From the NCBI GenBank assembly GCA_038225855.1, contig JBBRQU010000002.1, positions 1-64,000 on the forward strand: DNA of 64,000 nt, written 5' to 3'. A program made the translations under genes and the position numbers. This stretch comes from CAHJXF01 sp038225855 (GTDB taxonomy: Bacteria > Pseudomonadota > Gammaproteobacteria > Burkholderiales > Burkholderiaceae_D). A model generated the notes under the pieces. It was not told the DNA's origin. It saw nothing but the letters and a program-made list of their open reading frames with translations, and made no database searches. Of the stretch, positions 1 to 8,661 are shown piece after piece (within the stretch, counting starts at the first letter, position 1; every line of letters starts with the position of its first letter).

Positions 1-244
1 CGAAGGCCACCGCCAGCGAGACGCCCACGATGAGCGTCGCGAAGAAACCGCCGCCCAGATAGCGTTCCACGAGTGGCGCGAGCGCATAGGCGAGATACGC
101 GCCGAGCATGTAGAAGCTGCCATGCGCGAGATTGATCACGCCCATGATTCCGAGAATGAGCGTGAGGCCCGATGCGACGAGAAACAAGAGCAGGCCGTAC
201 TGAACTGCGTTCAAACATTGAATCAGAAAGGTCGCGAAATCCAT
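1..244 (-). CDS. Branched-chain amino acid-type ABC transporter permease, LivH family (partial, 3' end outside window)
   Basis: This is the N-terminal 81 residues of an inner-membrane permease; the rest lies beyond the left edge. It reads on the minus strand from the ATG at 244. The segment QYGLLLFLVASGLTLILG followed by MGVINLAHGSFYMLGAY is the hallmark start of LivH-type permeases of the branched-chain amino acid ABC family. Together with the LivK-type binding protein at 370-1551 it forms the uptake system of the box cluster, so aromatic acids such as benzoate are a more likely substrate than amino acids; that is inference from context. The 125-bp gap to the binding-protein gene holds a palindromic repeat. 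Confidence 0.85.
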   Translation of the reverse strand, partial: MDFATFLIQCLNAVQYGLLLFLVASGLTLILGIMGVINLAHGSFYMLGAYLAYALAPLVERYLGGGFFATLIVGVSLAVAF

Positions 245-279
245 CAACGGCTTCGTAACCGAGCGTTGGCCCCGGTCCC

Positions 280-351
280 GTCGTCCCCGCGCAAGCGGGA
301 GCCCACCCGCCTGGGCTTACGACACTGGATTCCCGCTTGCGCGGGAACGAC
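280..351. repeat. Intergenic palindromic repeat (TCCCGC-type)
   Basis: Two inverted arms frame about 30 bases: an arm at 280-300 containing CCCCGCGCAAGCGGGA, and its complement at 331-351 containing TCCCGCTTGCGCGGGA. The arms end in GTCGT and ACGAC. The same design recurs at 24265-24340 and 34418-34489, so this is a dispersed REP-like element rather than a gene-specific hairpin. Confidence 0.7.
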
Positions 352-369
352 GGTCAGGGGCATAGACGA

Positions 370-1551
370 TCAGAGGCGACAGCCGCGACCCGGATCGGCC
401 AGCGCCTTGATCGCGACGCCTTCGACATGGTTCTCCTTGCCGATGACCTTGCGCAGATAAAGGTCCTGCACCGGATTGTGCGACTTGCTGAGCGTGAAGG
501 TTCCGCGCGGACTGTCGATCTTCGCCTTCTCGAGCGCGGCGGCGAACTCGGCCTTCTTGCTTACGTCGCCCTTGACCGCGTTCAGGCCGATCGCCAGCAT
601 TTGCGCGGCGTCGTACCCCTGCATCGCATACACATCGGGCTGCAGCTTGTAGGTCTTGGCGTACGCGAGACGGAACGCGTTGTCGCGCGGCGTATTGAGG
701 CCATCGGCGTAATGCAGCGTGGTCAGCAGGCCTTGTGCGGACTCACCCTGCGCGTCGAGCGTGCCGTCGGTAAGGAAGCCCGCGCCGTAGAGCGGAATCG
801 TGCGGTTGAGTCCTGCCGCCGCGTAGTCCTTGACGAACTTGACTGCGCCGCCACCTGCGAAGAACGCATAGACGATGTCGGGCTTGGTGGCCGCGATCTC
901 GGTCAAGAGCGCCTGAAACTCGACCCCGGGGAAGGGCAGGTTCAATGCCTTGACGACCTGGCCGCCGCCTTTCTCGAACGCTTCCTTGAAGCCGCCGGTC
1001 GATTCATCTCCGGCCGCGTATTTCCATGTAATCGTGACGGCCTTCTTCGCGCCTTTTTTCGCGGCCACTTCGCCCATCGCATATCCGGGCTGCCAGTTCG
1101 AGAACGAACTGCGGAAGATGTTCTGCGCGCACATCGGACCCGTCACCGCGTCGGCGCCCGCGTTGGGAATCATCAGCAGCGTGTTGTTGTCCTTCGCGGC
1201 CTTGGCCATCGCGAGCGCGACGCCCGAGTGCACGGTGCCCACGAGCACGTCGACGTTGTCGCGCTTGATCAGCTTGTTGACGTTGTCGGTCGCCTTGGCC
1301 GGCTCGGACTCGTCGTCGACCTTGACGTATTCGAGCTCGCGTCCTCCGAGCTTGCCGCCGTGTTCATCGACGTAGAGGCGAAAGCCGTTCTCGATCGCCT
1401 GACCGAGCGCGGCAAACGTACCGGTGTACGGCAGCATCAAACCGATCTTGAGCTTGGCGTTGGACTGCGCGAACGCGGGGACGGCGATGAGCGTCATCGC
1501 GCTCGCAAGCAGCGTCGCTCGGAGCGCGTGGTTCCGGTTCCATCGTTTCAT
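370..1551 (-). CDS. ABC transporter substrate-binding protein, LivK/type I periplasmic family
   Basis: Periplasmic solute receptor of 393 residues. The first 28 residues form a signal peptide (basic start, hydrophobic core, AFA-Q cleavage site), followed by KLKIGLMLPYTGTFAALG, typical of Peripla_BP_6 receptors for branched-chain amino acids and aromatic acids. The gene follows the hydrolase gene with an ATGA overlap, and an AAGGAGA ribosome site lies just ahead of its ATG. Its partner permease begins 125 bases further on. Placement with benzoate-CoA ligase and boxABC suggests it binds benzoate or a related aromatic acid. Family membership is clear; the ligand is inference. Confidence 0.9.
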   Translation of the reverse strand: MKRWNRNHALRATLLASAMTLIAVPAFAQSNAKLKIGLMLPYTGTFAALGQAIENGFRLYVDEHGGKLGGRELEYVKVDDESEPAKATDNVNKLIKRDNVDVLVGTVHSGVALAMAKAAKDNNTLLMIPNAGADAVTGPMCAQNIFRSSFSNWQPGYAMGEVAAKKGAKKAVTITWKYAAGDESTGGFKEAFEKGGGQVVKALNLPFPGVEFQALLTEIAATKPDIVYAFFAGGGAVKFVKDYAAAGLNRTIPLYGAGFLTDGTLDAQGESAQGLLTTLHYADGLNTPRDNAFRLAYAKTYKLQPDVYAMQGYDAAQMLAIGLNAVKGDVSKKAEFAAALEKAKIDSPRGTFTLSKSHNPVQDLYLRKVIGKENHVEGVAIKALADPGRGCRL

Positions 1552-2417
1552 GTTGTCTCCTTGATGACGTGGTTGTGCGTGTTGGTTGGCGATGCGGACG
1601 CAAGCGTGTGTTCGGAAACAAAGTGTACGGTGGCGTCGATCACCGCATCGGGTCGATCGCGATGCGGCGAATGTCCGCAGCGATCGAGCTTGAGCAACTC
1701 GGAGCGAGGCAATGCCGATGCGATGCGATCGATCTGCGCGATCGTGCCGTACCTGTCGTCCCACCCCTGGATCGCCAGCACCGGGCAGGTGATCGCGGGC
1801 AGCAGGCCCTCGATGTTCCATGCGCGAAAGTCGGGATCGAGCCAGATATCGTTCCATCCCCGGAACGCCGATTCGACGTCGTCGTGATGGCGCGCGAGCT
1901 TGTCGCGAAAGTCTCCTTGCATCCAGGCCTCGCGCACGGCCACGATGCTGTCGAGACCTTCCTGCTCGACAAACAAATGCGGCGCGAGAACGACGAGGCC
2001 GGCTACGCAATCGGGAAAACTCGCCGCGTAGATCAGCGCGATCGAGCCGCCGTCGCTGTGACCGAAGAGCCAGGGCGAATCCGAGTCGACATCCGCGTCG
2101 GCATTGATCGCGAGTGCGTCCAGCAGCGCCGGCAACACGAGGCGCGCCTGCCTGTGCATGAAGTCGGGCCGCCACTTGACATGATGCGGGCGCGGCGTCG
2201 ATCGACCGTAGCCCGGCCGCGAATAGACGAGCCCCCGAAAGCCTCCCGCTTTACATAGCCGATCGGGAAAGTCCTTCCACATCGCGACCGAGCCGAGGCC
2301 TTCGTGGAGAAAGACCACGAGAGGCGCGAGGCGAGAGCCATCGATCCGGCGGTACTCGATGGTCAACGCTTCGCCGGCGACGACGATATTCGCGGCGCTG
2401 CTCGCGAGCTCGCTCAT
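1548..2417 (-). CDS. Alpha/beta hydrolase of the box cluster
   Basis: A 289-residue alpha/beta-fold hydrolase. FLHEGLGS near residue 37 forms the oxyanion-hole region, GHSDGG near 119-124 carries the nucleophile Ser121, GWDDRYG near residue 220 the acid, and CGHSP near residue 255 the catalytic His. There is no signal peptide, so it is cytoplasmic. It overlaps the benzoate-CoA ligase gene upstream and the binding-protein gene downstream, each by four bases (ATGA), so the three are probably translationally coupled. Hydrolases accompany many box clusters; a role in hydrolysing a CoA thioester or a lactone side product is possible, but nothing in the sequence sets the substrate. Confidence 0.85.
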   Translation of the reverse strand: MSELASSAANIVVAGEALTIEYRRIDGSRLAPLVVFLHEGLGSVAMWKDFPDRLCKAGGFRGLVYSRPGYGRSTPRPHHVKWRPDFMHRQARLVLPALLDALAINADADVDSDSPWLFGHSDGGSIALIYAASFPDCVAGLVVLAPHLFVEQEGLDSIVAVREAWMQGDFRDKLARHHDDVESAFRGWNDIWLDPDFRAWNIEGLLPAITCPVLAIQGWDDRYGTIAQIDRIASALPRSELLKLDRCGHSPHRDRPDAVIDATVHFVSEHTLASASPTNTHNHVIKETT

Positions 2418-4051
2418 GACGCGCCCGGCACGTTGGAGCGCTCGCGCAGCTTGAAGCGCTGAATCTTTCCGGTTGCGGTCTTGGGCAACTCGCTCACGAA
2501 CTCGATCTCGCGCGGATACTTGACCGGCGCCAGACGCGACTTGACGAAGGCTTTCAATTCGTCGGCGAAATCTGTCGCCGCGGCCGCGATCGCGTCACCC
2601 GACTTCAGGACGACATACGCCTTCGCACGCGTGAGTCCATTCTCGTCGGGCACGCCGATGACGGCTGCCTCGAGCACCGCGGGGTGCTCCATCAAGGTCG
2701 ATTCGACTTCGAACGGCGAGACATATTGGCCGCTGACCCTCAACATGTCGTCGCTGCGCCCCGCGTACACGTAATACCCGTCGTCGTCGCGGTAATACTT
2801 GTCGCCGCTCTTGGTCCATGCGCCCTGGAAGGTCTCGCGGCTCTTGCTGCGATTGGACCAATACATCAGCGCCGAGCTCGGTCCGTGGATGTAGAGATCG
2901 CCGACCGCGTTGGCCTCCGCGATCACGCGGCCGCTCTCGTCGCGCAGTTCGACCTCGTATCCCGCGACCGGCTTGCCGGTCGTGCCGTAACGCACGTCGC
3001 CGGGACGGTTCGACAGGAAGATGTGCAGCATCTCGGTCGAGCCGATGCCGTCGATGATGTGGCAGCCGAAGTGCGCCGTGAAGCGCTCACCGATGTCGCG
3101 CGGCAAAGCTTCGCCCGCCGACGAGCACATGCGCAGCGCCACCTGATCGCGCGCCGGCAGCGCAGGTGATGCGAGCATGCCGGCGAATCCGGTCGGCGCG
3201 CCGAAGAAGACCGTGGGGCGGTGCGCGCGCATCGGCGCGGTGAGCCGCTTGAAGCAGGCGTCGGGTGTCGGCCTCTCGGCCATCAGCACGACGGTGGCTC
3301 CGACCGAAAGCGGGAAGGTCAATCCATTGCCCAGACCGTAAGCGAAGAACAGCTTTGCGGCCGAGAAAGCGATGTCGTGTTCAGTGAGACCGAGCACGGG
3401 CTTGGCATAGAGCTCGGCTGTCCAGTAGAGGCTGCCGTGCGCGTGGACCGTGGCCTTGGGTCGGCCGGTCGAGCCCGACGAGTAGAGCCAGAATGCGACG
3501 TCATCGGCCATCGTGTCGGCCGCACGCGCCATGGGCTCGTGTTGCGCGATCCACGTCTCGAAGTCTTGCAAGCCCGCGTCGAGCGCAACGCCACCCGTGG
3601 GCCGCGACACGATGATGGTTTGCACTTCGTGCGATGCCTGGGACATCGCGTCTTGCAGCACCGGCAGCAGACTCGCCGACACGAGCGCGGCCTGCGAGCG
3701 GCTGTTCGCGAGAATGAACGCATAGTCGCTCGCGGTGAGCATCGTGTTGATTGCCACCGGAATCACGCCCGCATACAAGGCGCCGAGAAAGCAGACCGGC
3801 CAGTCGTTGCAGTCCTGCATCAGCAGCAATACCCGGTCTTCGCGCCGGATGCCGGATGCGCGAAGCGCCGAGGCGAGGCGCCTCGCGCGGCGCTCGAGTT
3901 CGCCATAGGTCATCGTGCCCGACGCGCCATCGGACTTGTCGACCGCATCGTCGACATAGGCGGTCTTGTTCGCGCGGCCCGCATTGAGGTCGAACACGTG
4001 CCGAGCGAAATTGAATCGCTCGGCAGGCGCCTCCACCGCGACTTCGGTCAT
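2414..4051 (-). CDS. bclA: Benzoate-CoA ligase
   Basis: Activates benzoate to benzoyl-CoA with ATP, the entry step of the box pathway. The 545-residue protein is a member of the ANL superfamily: the AMP-binding motif YSSGSTGRPK is at 190-199 and the C-terminal catalytic lysine motif KTATGKIQRF near residue 530. The start at 4051 is chosen over the upstream ATG at 4087 because GGGAGACG sits a few bases ahead and the benzoate-CoA ligase family begins at about this point (NFARHVFD near residue 14). The gene is divergent from boxR, with 188 bp between the two starts, and overlaps the hydrolase gene by four bases. Family assignment is strong; preference for benzoate over other aryl acids is inferred from context. 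Confidence 0.92.
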   Translation of the reverse strand: MTEVAVEAPAERFNFARHVFDLNAGRANKTAYVDDAVDKSDGASGTMTYGELERRARRLASALRASGIRREDRVLLLMQDCNDWPVCFLGALYAGVIPVAINTMLTASDYAFILANSRSQAALVSASLLPVLQDAMSQASHEVQTIIVSRPTGGVALDAGLQDFETWIAQHEPMARAADTMADDVAFWLYSSGSTGRPKATVHAHGSLYWTAELYAKPVLGLTEHDIAFSAAKLFFAYGLGNGLTFPLSVGATVVLMAERPTPDACFKRLTAPMRAHRPTVFFGAPTGFAGMLASPALPARDQVALRMCSSAGEALPRDIGERFTAHFGCHIIDGIGSTEMLHIFLSNRPGDVRYGTTGKPVAGYEVELRDESGRVIAEANAVGDLYIHGPSSALMYWSNRSKSRETFQGAWTKSGDKYYRDDDGYYVYAGRSDDMLRVSGQYVSPFEVESTLMEHPAVLEAAVIGVPDENGLTRAKAYVVLKSGDAIAAAATDFADELKAFVKSRLAPVKYPREIEFVSELPKTATGKIQRFKLRERSNVPGAS

Positions 4052-4239
4052 GCATCGTCTCCCTGCGCTGCTGCGATCATGTCGCACCGAATATTGCGCA
4101 CTCTTTCAAGCTGCGCATGTTGAATAATTCACGCCGTTGCATGAAACTTACGGAGCGGCTAAATCAGCGTCAAGCATTATATTGCATCTCACGCGCCCTA
4201 TTGATGGCACGCGACAGATTCTGGAGGAACCCACCCATC

Positions 4240-5196
4240 ATGACCATCAGGGAAAGCGCGGGCAAGGCAAGCGCTGCACCGAGCGACAAAGAGATCGTCG
4301 ACACATCGTTGCGAGAACCCTTTCTCGTCGCGCTCGGCGAGCGCGTGCGGTCCCTGCGCGCGAGAAAGGGGATGACGCGGCGCTCGCTCGCCATGGCGTC
4401 GTCGGTCTCCGAGCGCCACCTCGCGAACCTCGAGCTCGGCGTCGGCAACGCTTCGGTTCTGGTGTTGCGCCAGGTCGCGGGCGCGCTCGAATGCATGCCG
4501 GCCGATCTGTTGGGCGACGACATCGACTCGCCCGAATGGCTGTTGATTCGCGCCCTGATTCGCGGGCGCGACGACAAGGACCTGCGACGCGCGCGGCTCG
4601 CGCTCTCGGAGCTGTTCGGCGCCGGTGCGCGGCCCGAGGCGCGCATGCAGCGCATCGCGCTGATCGGTCTGCGCGGGGCGGGCAAGTCCACGCTCGGACA
4701 CAGGCTCGCCGAGGACATGGGCGTGCCCTTCGTCGAACTCAATCGAGAGATCGAAAGAGTCGCCGGTTACGGGCTCTCGGAGATTCACAATCTGCTCGGT
4801 CCCGCGGCTTATCGACGCTACGAGCGTCGCGCGCTCGAAGAAGTCGTTCAACTCCATCCCGAGGCCGTAATCGCAACTCCGGGGGGCATCGTGTCAGACC
4901 CCGCGACCTTCAACCTGCTGCTGTCGCACTGCTACACGGTGTGGTTGCAGGCGGTGCCGAGCGAGCACATGCAGCGCGTGATAGCCCAAGGCGATATGCG
5001 ACCGATGGCGGGGCACGCCGAAGCGATGGACGATTTGAAGCGCATCCTTGCCGGACGTGCCGCATTCTATGGCAAGGCCGATCTGGCCTTCGACACGTCG
5101 GGCAAGACGATCGACGATTGTTACGCAGCGCTCGCGGTGGCGCTGTCGCATGCGATCGGCAGACCGATTGGCCTCGGGGTGGGAGAAATGCATTAA
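4240..5196 (+). CDS. boxR: BoxR/BzdR-type benzoyl-CoA-responsive transcriptional regulator
   Basis: A two-domain repressor of 318 residues. Residues about 28-90 form an XRE-type helix-turn-helix (MTRRSLAMASSVSERHLAN); residues about 137-305 resemble shikimate kinase and keep the P-loop GLRGAGKST at 143-151. This HTH-plus-shikimate-kinase architecture is known for BzdR and BoxR of Azoarcus, where the C-terminal domain senses benzoyl-CoA. The start at 4240 has CTGGAGG about 12 bases ahead; an in-frame ATG at 4204 is an alternative. The gene sits between the divergent ligase gene and boxC, where it can control both. TGCA sequences, the core associated with this family's operators, occur at 4138, 4183, 5266 and 5276. 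Confidence 0.93.
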   Translation: MTIRESAGKASAAPSDKEIVDTSLREPFLVALGERVRSLRARKGMTRRSLAMASSVSERHLANLELGVGNASVLVLRQVAGALECMPADLLGDDIDSPEWLLIRALIRGRDDKDLRRARLALSELFGAGARPEARMQRIALIGLRGAGKSTLGHRLAEDMGVPFVELNREIERVAGYGLSEIHNLLGPAAYRRYERRALEEVVQLHPEAVIATPGGIVSDPATFNLLLSHCYTVWLQAVPSEHMQRVIAQGDMRPMAGHAEAMDDLKRILAGRAAFYGKADLAFDTSGKTIDDCYAALAVALSHAIGRPIGLGVGEMH

Positions 5197-5211
5197 AACG
5201 CACAAAAAGTA

Positions 5212-5240
5212 TTGACTGGTGTTCGATTGATAGGCAATAT
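5212..5240 (+). promoter_or_regulatory. Candidate sigma-70 promoter of boxCBA
   Basis: TTGACT at 5212-5217 and CAATAT at 5235-5240 are separated by 17 bases, a good sigma-70 pattern, in the short gap between boxR and boxC. The AT content here is far above the surrounding DNA. Transcription would start near 5247, about 70 bases ahead of the boxC ATG. Confidence 0.5.
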
Positions 5241-5265
5241 ATTGCCTGTCTCCCATCGGCTTGCC

Positions 5266-5279
5266 TGCACGATTTTGCA
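5266..5279 (+). promoter_or_regulatory. Candidate BoxR operator (TGCA-N6-TGCA)
   Basis: Two TGCA boxes at 5266-5269 and 5276-5279 are spaced by six bases, just downstream of the predicted boxC transcription start. TGCA half-sites have been reported in BzdR/BoxR operators; in this position a bound repressor would block early elongation. The assignment to BoxR is inference. Confidence 0.45.
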
Positions 5280-5315
5280 TGTTATTCATCCTTCTTCTTC
5301 TTTGCGGAGCTACGC

Positions 5316-7028
5316 ATGGAAACCGCCGAATTAAGTTCTCCTAAAGCGTCGCAGCAGGTCCTCCCCGTCACCGACGCTGTGGCGATGGCGACCGTCGACT
5401 ACCGCACCGAGCCATCGCGCTACCGGCATTGGTCGCTCGCGTTCGCTGGGCCGATCGCGACCCTGAGCCTGGACATCGACGAAGACGCCGGCGTCCGGCC
5501 GGGCTACAAGCTCAAGCTCAACAGCTACGACCTCGGCGTCGACATCGAACTCAATGATGCGGTCAATCGCATCCGCTTCGAGCATCCCGAAGTGCGCAGC
5601 GTGGTCGTCACGAGTTCGAAGGACCGCATCTTCTGCTCGGGCGCAAACATTTTCATGCTCGGTGTATCGCCGCATGCTTGGAAGGTCAACTTCTGCAAGT
5701 TCACCAACGAAACGCGCAATGGCCTCGAAGACTCGAGCGCGCATTCGGGACTGAAATTCATCGCCGCGGTCAATGGGGCATGCGCGGGCGGCGGCTACGA
5801 GCTCGCACTGGCGTGCGATGAAATCATCCTGATCGATGATCGTTCGTCGGCCGTGAGCCTGCCCGAGGTTCCGCTGCTCGGCGTATTGCCCGGCACGGGA
5901 GGGCTTACTCGGGTAACCGACAAGCGTCACGTACGCCACGATCTGGCCGATGTGTTCTGCACCACCACCGAGGGCGTGCGCGGCGCGCGCGCGAAGGAGT
6001 GGCGGTTGGTCGACGAGATCGCGAAGCCCGCGGTGTTCGCGCAGAAGGTCGCCGAGCGTGCCGCAGCGCTGGCCGAGCAAAGCGATCGTCCTGCCGATGC
6101 GAAGGGCGTCGCACTCACGAAGATCGAGCGCACCGTCGAGGCCGATGCCTTGCGCTATTCGCATGTCGAGGTCGTGATCGATCGATCGAAACGCATGGCG
6201 ACCTTCACCGTCAAGGCGCCGGCAGGAGTGCAGCCCGAAACCATCGATGCGATCCTCGCAGCCGGCGCCGCGTGGTGGCCACTCGCGGTCGCGCGCGAGC
6301 TCGACGATGCGATTCTCTCGATGCGCACCAACGAGCTCGGCATCGGCACCTGGGTACTCAAAACCTCGGGCGATGCCGCGGCCGTGCTCGCGTCCGACGC
6401 GATGCTGATGCAGCACAAGGACGATTGGTTCGTGCGCGAGACCATCGGCTTCCTGCGGCGCACGTTCTCGCGCCTCGATGTCTCGTCGCGCTCGTTGTTC
6501 GCGCTGATCGACGAAGGTTCGTGCTTCGCCGGCACGCTCTTCGAGCTCGCGCTCGCGTGCGATCGCAGCTACATGCTCGCGTTGCCTGACGCGCGCGCGC
6601 CCACAATCACCGTCAACGAGATGAACTTCCGCCTCTATCCGATGGCGACCGATCAATCGCGCCTCGCTCGTCGCTTCTACGATGAAGAGCCCGCCCTGGC
6701 GGCGGTCCGCGCGCAATCGGGCGAAGCGCTCGACGCCGAGGCCGCCTTGAAGATCGGTCTCGTCACTTTCGCGCCCGACGACATCGACTGGGCCGACGAA
6801 GTCCGCATCGCATTGGAAGAACGCGCCACCATGTCGCCCGATGCCCTGACCGGCATGGAAGCGAACCTGCGATTCAATGGCCAGGAGACGATGTTCACGC
6901 GCGTCTTCGGCCGTCTCACCGCGTGGCAGAACTGGATCTTCATTCGACCCAATGCGGTCGGCGAGAAGGGCGCGTTGAAGCTCTACGGCAAGGGCGAGAA
7001 GGCGCAGTTCGACTGGAACCGCGTGTGA
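5316..7028 (+). CDS. boxC: 2,3-epoxybenzoyl-CoA dihydrolase (benzoyl-CoA-dihydrodiol lyase), BoxC
   Basis: Cleaves 2,3-epoxybenzoyl-CoA to 3,4-dehydroadipyl-CoA semialdehyde and formate, the ring-opening step of aerobic benzoyl-CoA breakdown. The 570-residue protein has two crotonase-like parts; the first contains GANIFMLG and GACAGGGYELALACDE. Length and gene order (boxC-boxB-boxA) match known box clusters. The start at 5316 is preceded by GCGGAGC; the same frame is open far upstream through boxR, but those codons are a shadow. The gap to boxB is 73 bp and contains a partial palindromic repeat. Confidence 0.95.
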   Translation: METAELSSPKASQQVLPVTDAVAMATVDYRTEPSRYRHWSLAFAGPIATLSLDIDEDAGVRPGYKLKLNSYDLGVDIELNDAVNRIRFEHPEVRSVVVTSSKDRIFCSGANIFMLGVSPHAWKVNFCKFTNETRNGLEDSSAHSGLKFIAAVNGACAGGGYELALACDEIILIDDRSSAVSLPEVPLLGVLPGTGGLTRVTDKRHVRHDLADVFCTTTEGVRGARAKEWRLVDEIAKPAVFAQKVAERAAALAEQSDRPADAKGVALTKIERTVEADALRYSHVEVVIDRSKRMATFTVKAPAGVQPETIDAILAAGAAWWPLAVARELDDAILSMRTNELGIGTWVLKTSGDAAAVLASDAMLMQHKDDWFVRETIGFLRRTFSRLDVSSRSLFALIDEGSCFAGTLFELALACDRSYMLALPDARAPTITVNEMNFRLYPMATDQSRLARRFYDEEPALAAVRAQSGEALDAEAALKIGLVTFAPDDIDWADEVRIALEERATMSPDALTGMEANLRFNGQETMFTRVFGRLTAWQNWIFIRPNAVGEKGALKLYGKGEKAQFDWNRV

Positions 7029-7038
7029 AGCCGATGTG

Positions 7039-7070
7039 CCGTCTTCCCGTCGAAGGCCGGGACCCAAGTT
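7039..7070 (+). repeat. Half-unit of the CCGGG-type intergenic repeat
   Basis: CGTCGAAGGCCGGGACCCAA, in the boxC-boxB gap, matches one arm of the paired elements at 8571-8652 and 60619-60703. The second arm is absent here. Confidence 0.5.
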
Positions 7071-7101
7071 AGCGTCACAAAATTCGCAATGAGGAGCCGC
7101 A

Positions 7102-8529
7102 ATGTCCGCCATCGACTACAGCACCAAGATCCCCAACAACGTCAACCTCGCCGAAGACAAGACGCTGCAACGCGCGCTCGAACACTGGCAGCCCGAGTTC
7201 CTCAACTGGTGGCAGGACATGGGGCCCGACGGGTCGCACAATCACGACGTCTATCTGCGCACCGCGACCAGCGTGGATGCGGGCGGCTGGGCCCACTTCG
7301 ATCACGTCAAGATGCCCGAGTATCGCTGGGGCATCTTTTTGAATCCCGCGGATGCAGGGCGCAAGATCAATTTCGGCGAGAACCTCGGCAAGCATGCGTG
7401 GCAGGATGTTCCCGGCGAGCATCGCGCCAACCTGCGTCGCATCATCGTCACGCAGGGCGACACCGAGCCCGCGTCGGTCGAACAGCAGCGCCATCTGGGC
7501 CTGACCGCGCCGTCGATGTACGACCTGCGCAACCTCTTCCAGATCAACGTCGAGGAAGGTCGACATCTGTGGGCGATGGTCTATCTGCTCCACAAGTATT
7601 TTGGCCGCGACGGTCGCGAGGAAGCCGAGGCGCTGCTTCACCGCAATTCGGGAGACGTCGACAACCCGCGCATCCTGGGCGCGTTCAACGAGCGCACGCC
7701 CGACTGGCTGGCGTTCTACATGTTCACTTACTTCACCGATCGTGACGGAAAGTTTCAGCTCAATGCGTTGGCCGAGAGCGGATTCGATCCGTTGGCGCGC
7801 ACCACCAAATTCATGCTGACCGAAGAAGCGCATCACATGTTCGTGGGCGAGTCGGGCGTGTCGCGCGTGATCGCGCGCACTTGCGAAGTGATGAATCAAC
7901 TGAAGACCGACGACCCGGAGAAGATTCGCGCGGCCGGCGTGGTCGATCTGCCGACCCTGCAGCGCTATCTGAATTTTCACTACTCGGTGACGGTCGATCT
8001 GTTCGGCGCCGACGAGTCGAGCAACGCGGCGATCTTCTACAACTCGGGATTGAAGGGCCGCTACGAAGAAACCAGACGAGGCGACGATCATCGTCTGCAA
8101 GGCCAGACTTACAAGGTGCTCGCGGTGCAGGACGGACGTCTCGTGGAGCGCGAAGTACCGATGCTGAACGCGTTGAACGAGGTGCTACGCGACGACTTCA
8201 TCAAGGACTCGATCGGCGGCGTCAATCGCTGGAACAAGGTGTTCGAGAAGGCCGGCCTGCCGCATCGATTGATGGTGCCGCACAAAGCGTTCAATCGCCG
8301 TATCGGTTCGTTGTCGAACGCACGCGTGAGTCCCGATGGACGCGTCGTCAGCGAGGCCGAGTGGACCGCGCACGAGCGCGCATGGTTGCCGTCGGCCGAA
8401 GACCGTGCTTTCGTCGCATCACTGATGGGCCGCGTCGCCGAGCCCGGCAAGTTCGCCAACTGGATCGCGCCGCCACCGATGGGAATCAACAAGCAGCCGA
8501 TAGATTTCGAATACGTGCGCTTCAATTGA
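7102..8529 (+). CDS. boxB: Benzoyl-CoA 2,3-epoxidase subunit BoxB (diiron oxygenase)
   Basis: The oxygenase component, which epoxidises benzoyl-CoA with O2 and electrons from BoxA. The protein has 475 residues. Carboxylate/histidine segments expected of a class I diiron site are visible: NVEEGRHLWAM near residue 150 and TEEAHHMFVGE near residue 240. GAGGAG lies directly ahead of the ATG. It stands between boxC and boxA in the same orientation, so all three are probably made from one transcript. Confidence 0.96.
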   Translation: MSAIDYSTKIPNNVNLAEDKTLQRALEHWQPEFLNWWQDMGPDGSHNHDVYLRTATSVDAGGWAHFDHVKMPEYRWGIFLNPADAGRKINFGENLGKHAWQDVPGEHRANLRRIIVTQGDTEPASVEQQRHLGLTAPSMYDLRNLFQINVEEGRHLWAMVYLLHKYFGRDGREEAEALLHRNSGDVDNPRILGAFNERTPDWLAFYMFTYFTDRDGKFQLNALAESGFDPLARTTKFMLTEEAHHMFVGESGVSRVIARTCEVMNQLKTDDPEKIRAAGVVDLPTLQRYLNFHYSVTVDLFGADESSNAAIFYNSGLKGRYEETRRGDDHRLQGQTYKVLAVQDGRLVEREVPMLNALNEVLRDDFIKDSIGGVNRWNKVFEKAGLPHRLMVPHKAFNRRIGSLSNARVSPDGRVVSEAEWTAHERAWLPSAEDRAFVASLMGRVAEPGKFANWIAPPPMGINKQPIDFEYVRFN

Positions 8530-8570
8530 CCGGCTGCCGATACGAAAGATGAAGTGCCGCTCACTTGCAC

Positions 8571-8652
8571 GTCGTCCCGGCGCAGGCCGGGATCCTAGTG
8601 GTTTTCGGACCATGATCGCGGACTTGGACCCCGGCCTTCGCCGGGGCGACGG
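8571..8652. repeat. Intergenic palindromic repeat (CCGGG-type)
   Basis: The arm GTCGTCCCGGCGCAGGCCGG at 8571-8590 is paired with CCCCGGCCTTCGCCGGGGCG at about 8630-8649. It lies between boxB and boxA and could fold in the transcript, where it may stabilise or separate the two messages. Confidence 0.7.
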
Positions 8653-8661
8653 TGAAAAGTG

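Noticed and set aside
337..1887. Long plus-strand open frame across the livK and hydrolase genes
   Set aside because: It is antisense to two well-conserved genes, is Arg-rich and has no family features; a product of high GC content.
5331..7112. 593-codon minus-strand frame opposite boxC
   Set aside because: Antisense shadow; boxC on the other strand explains the codon pattern completely.
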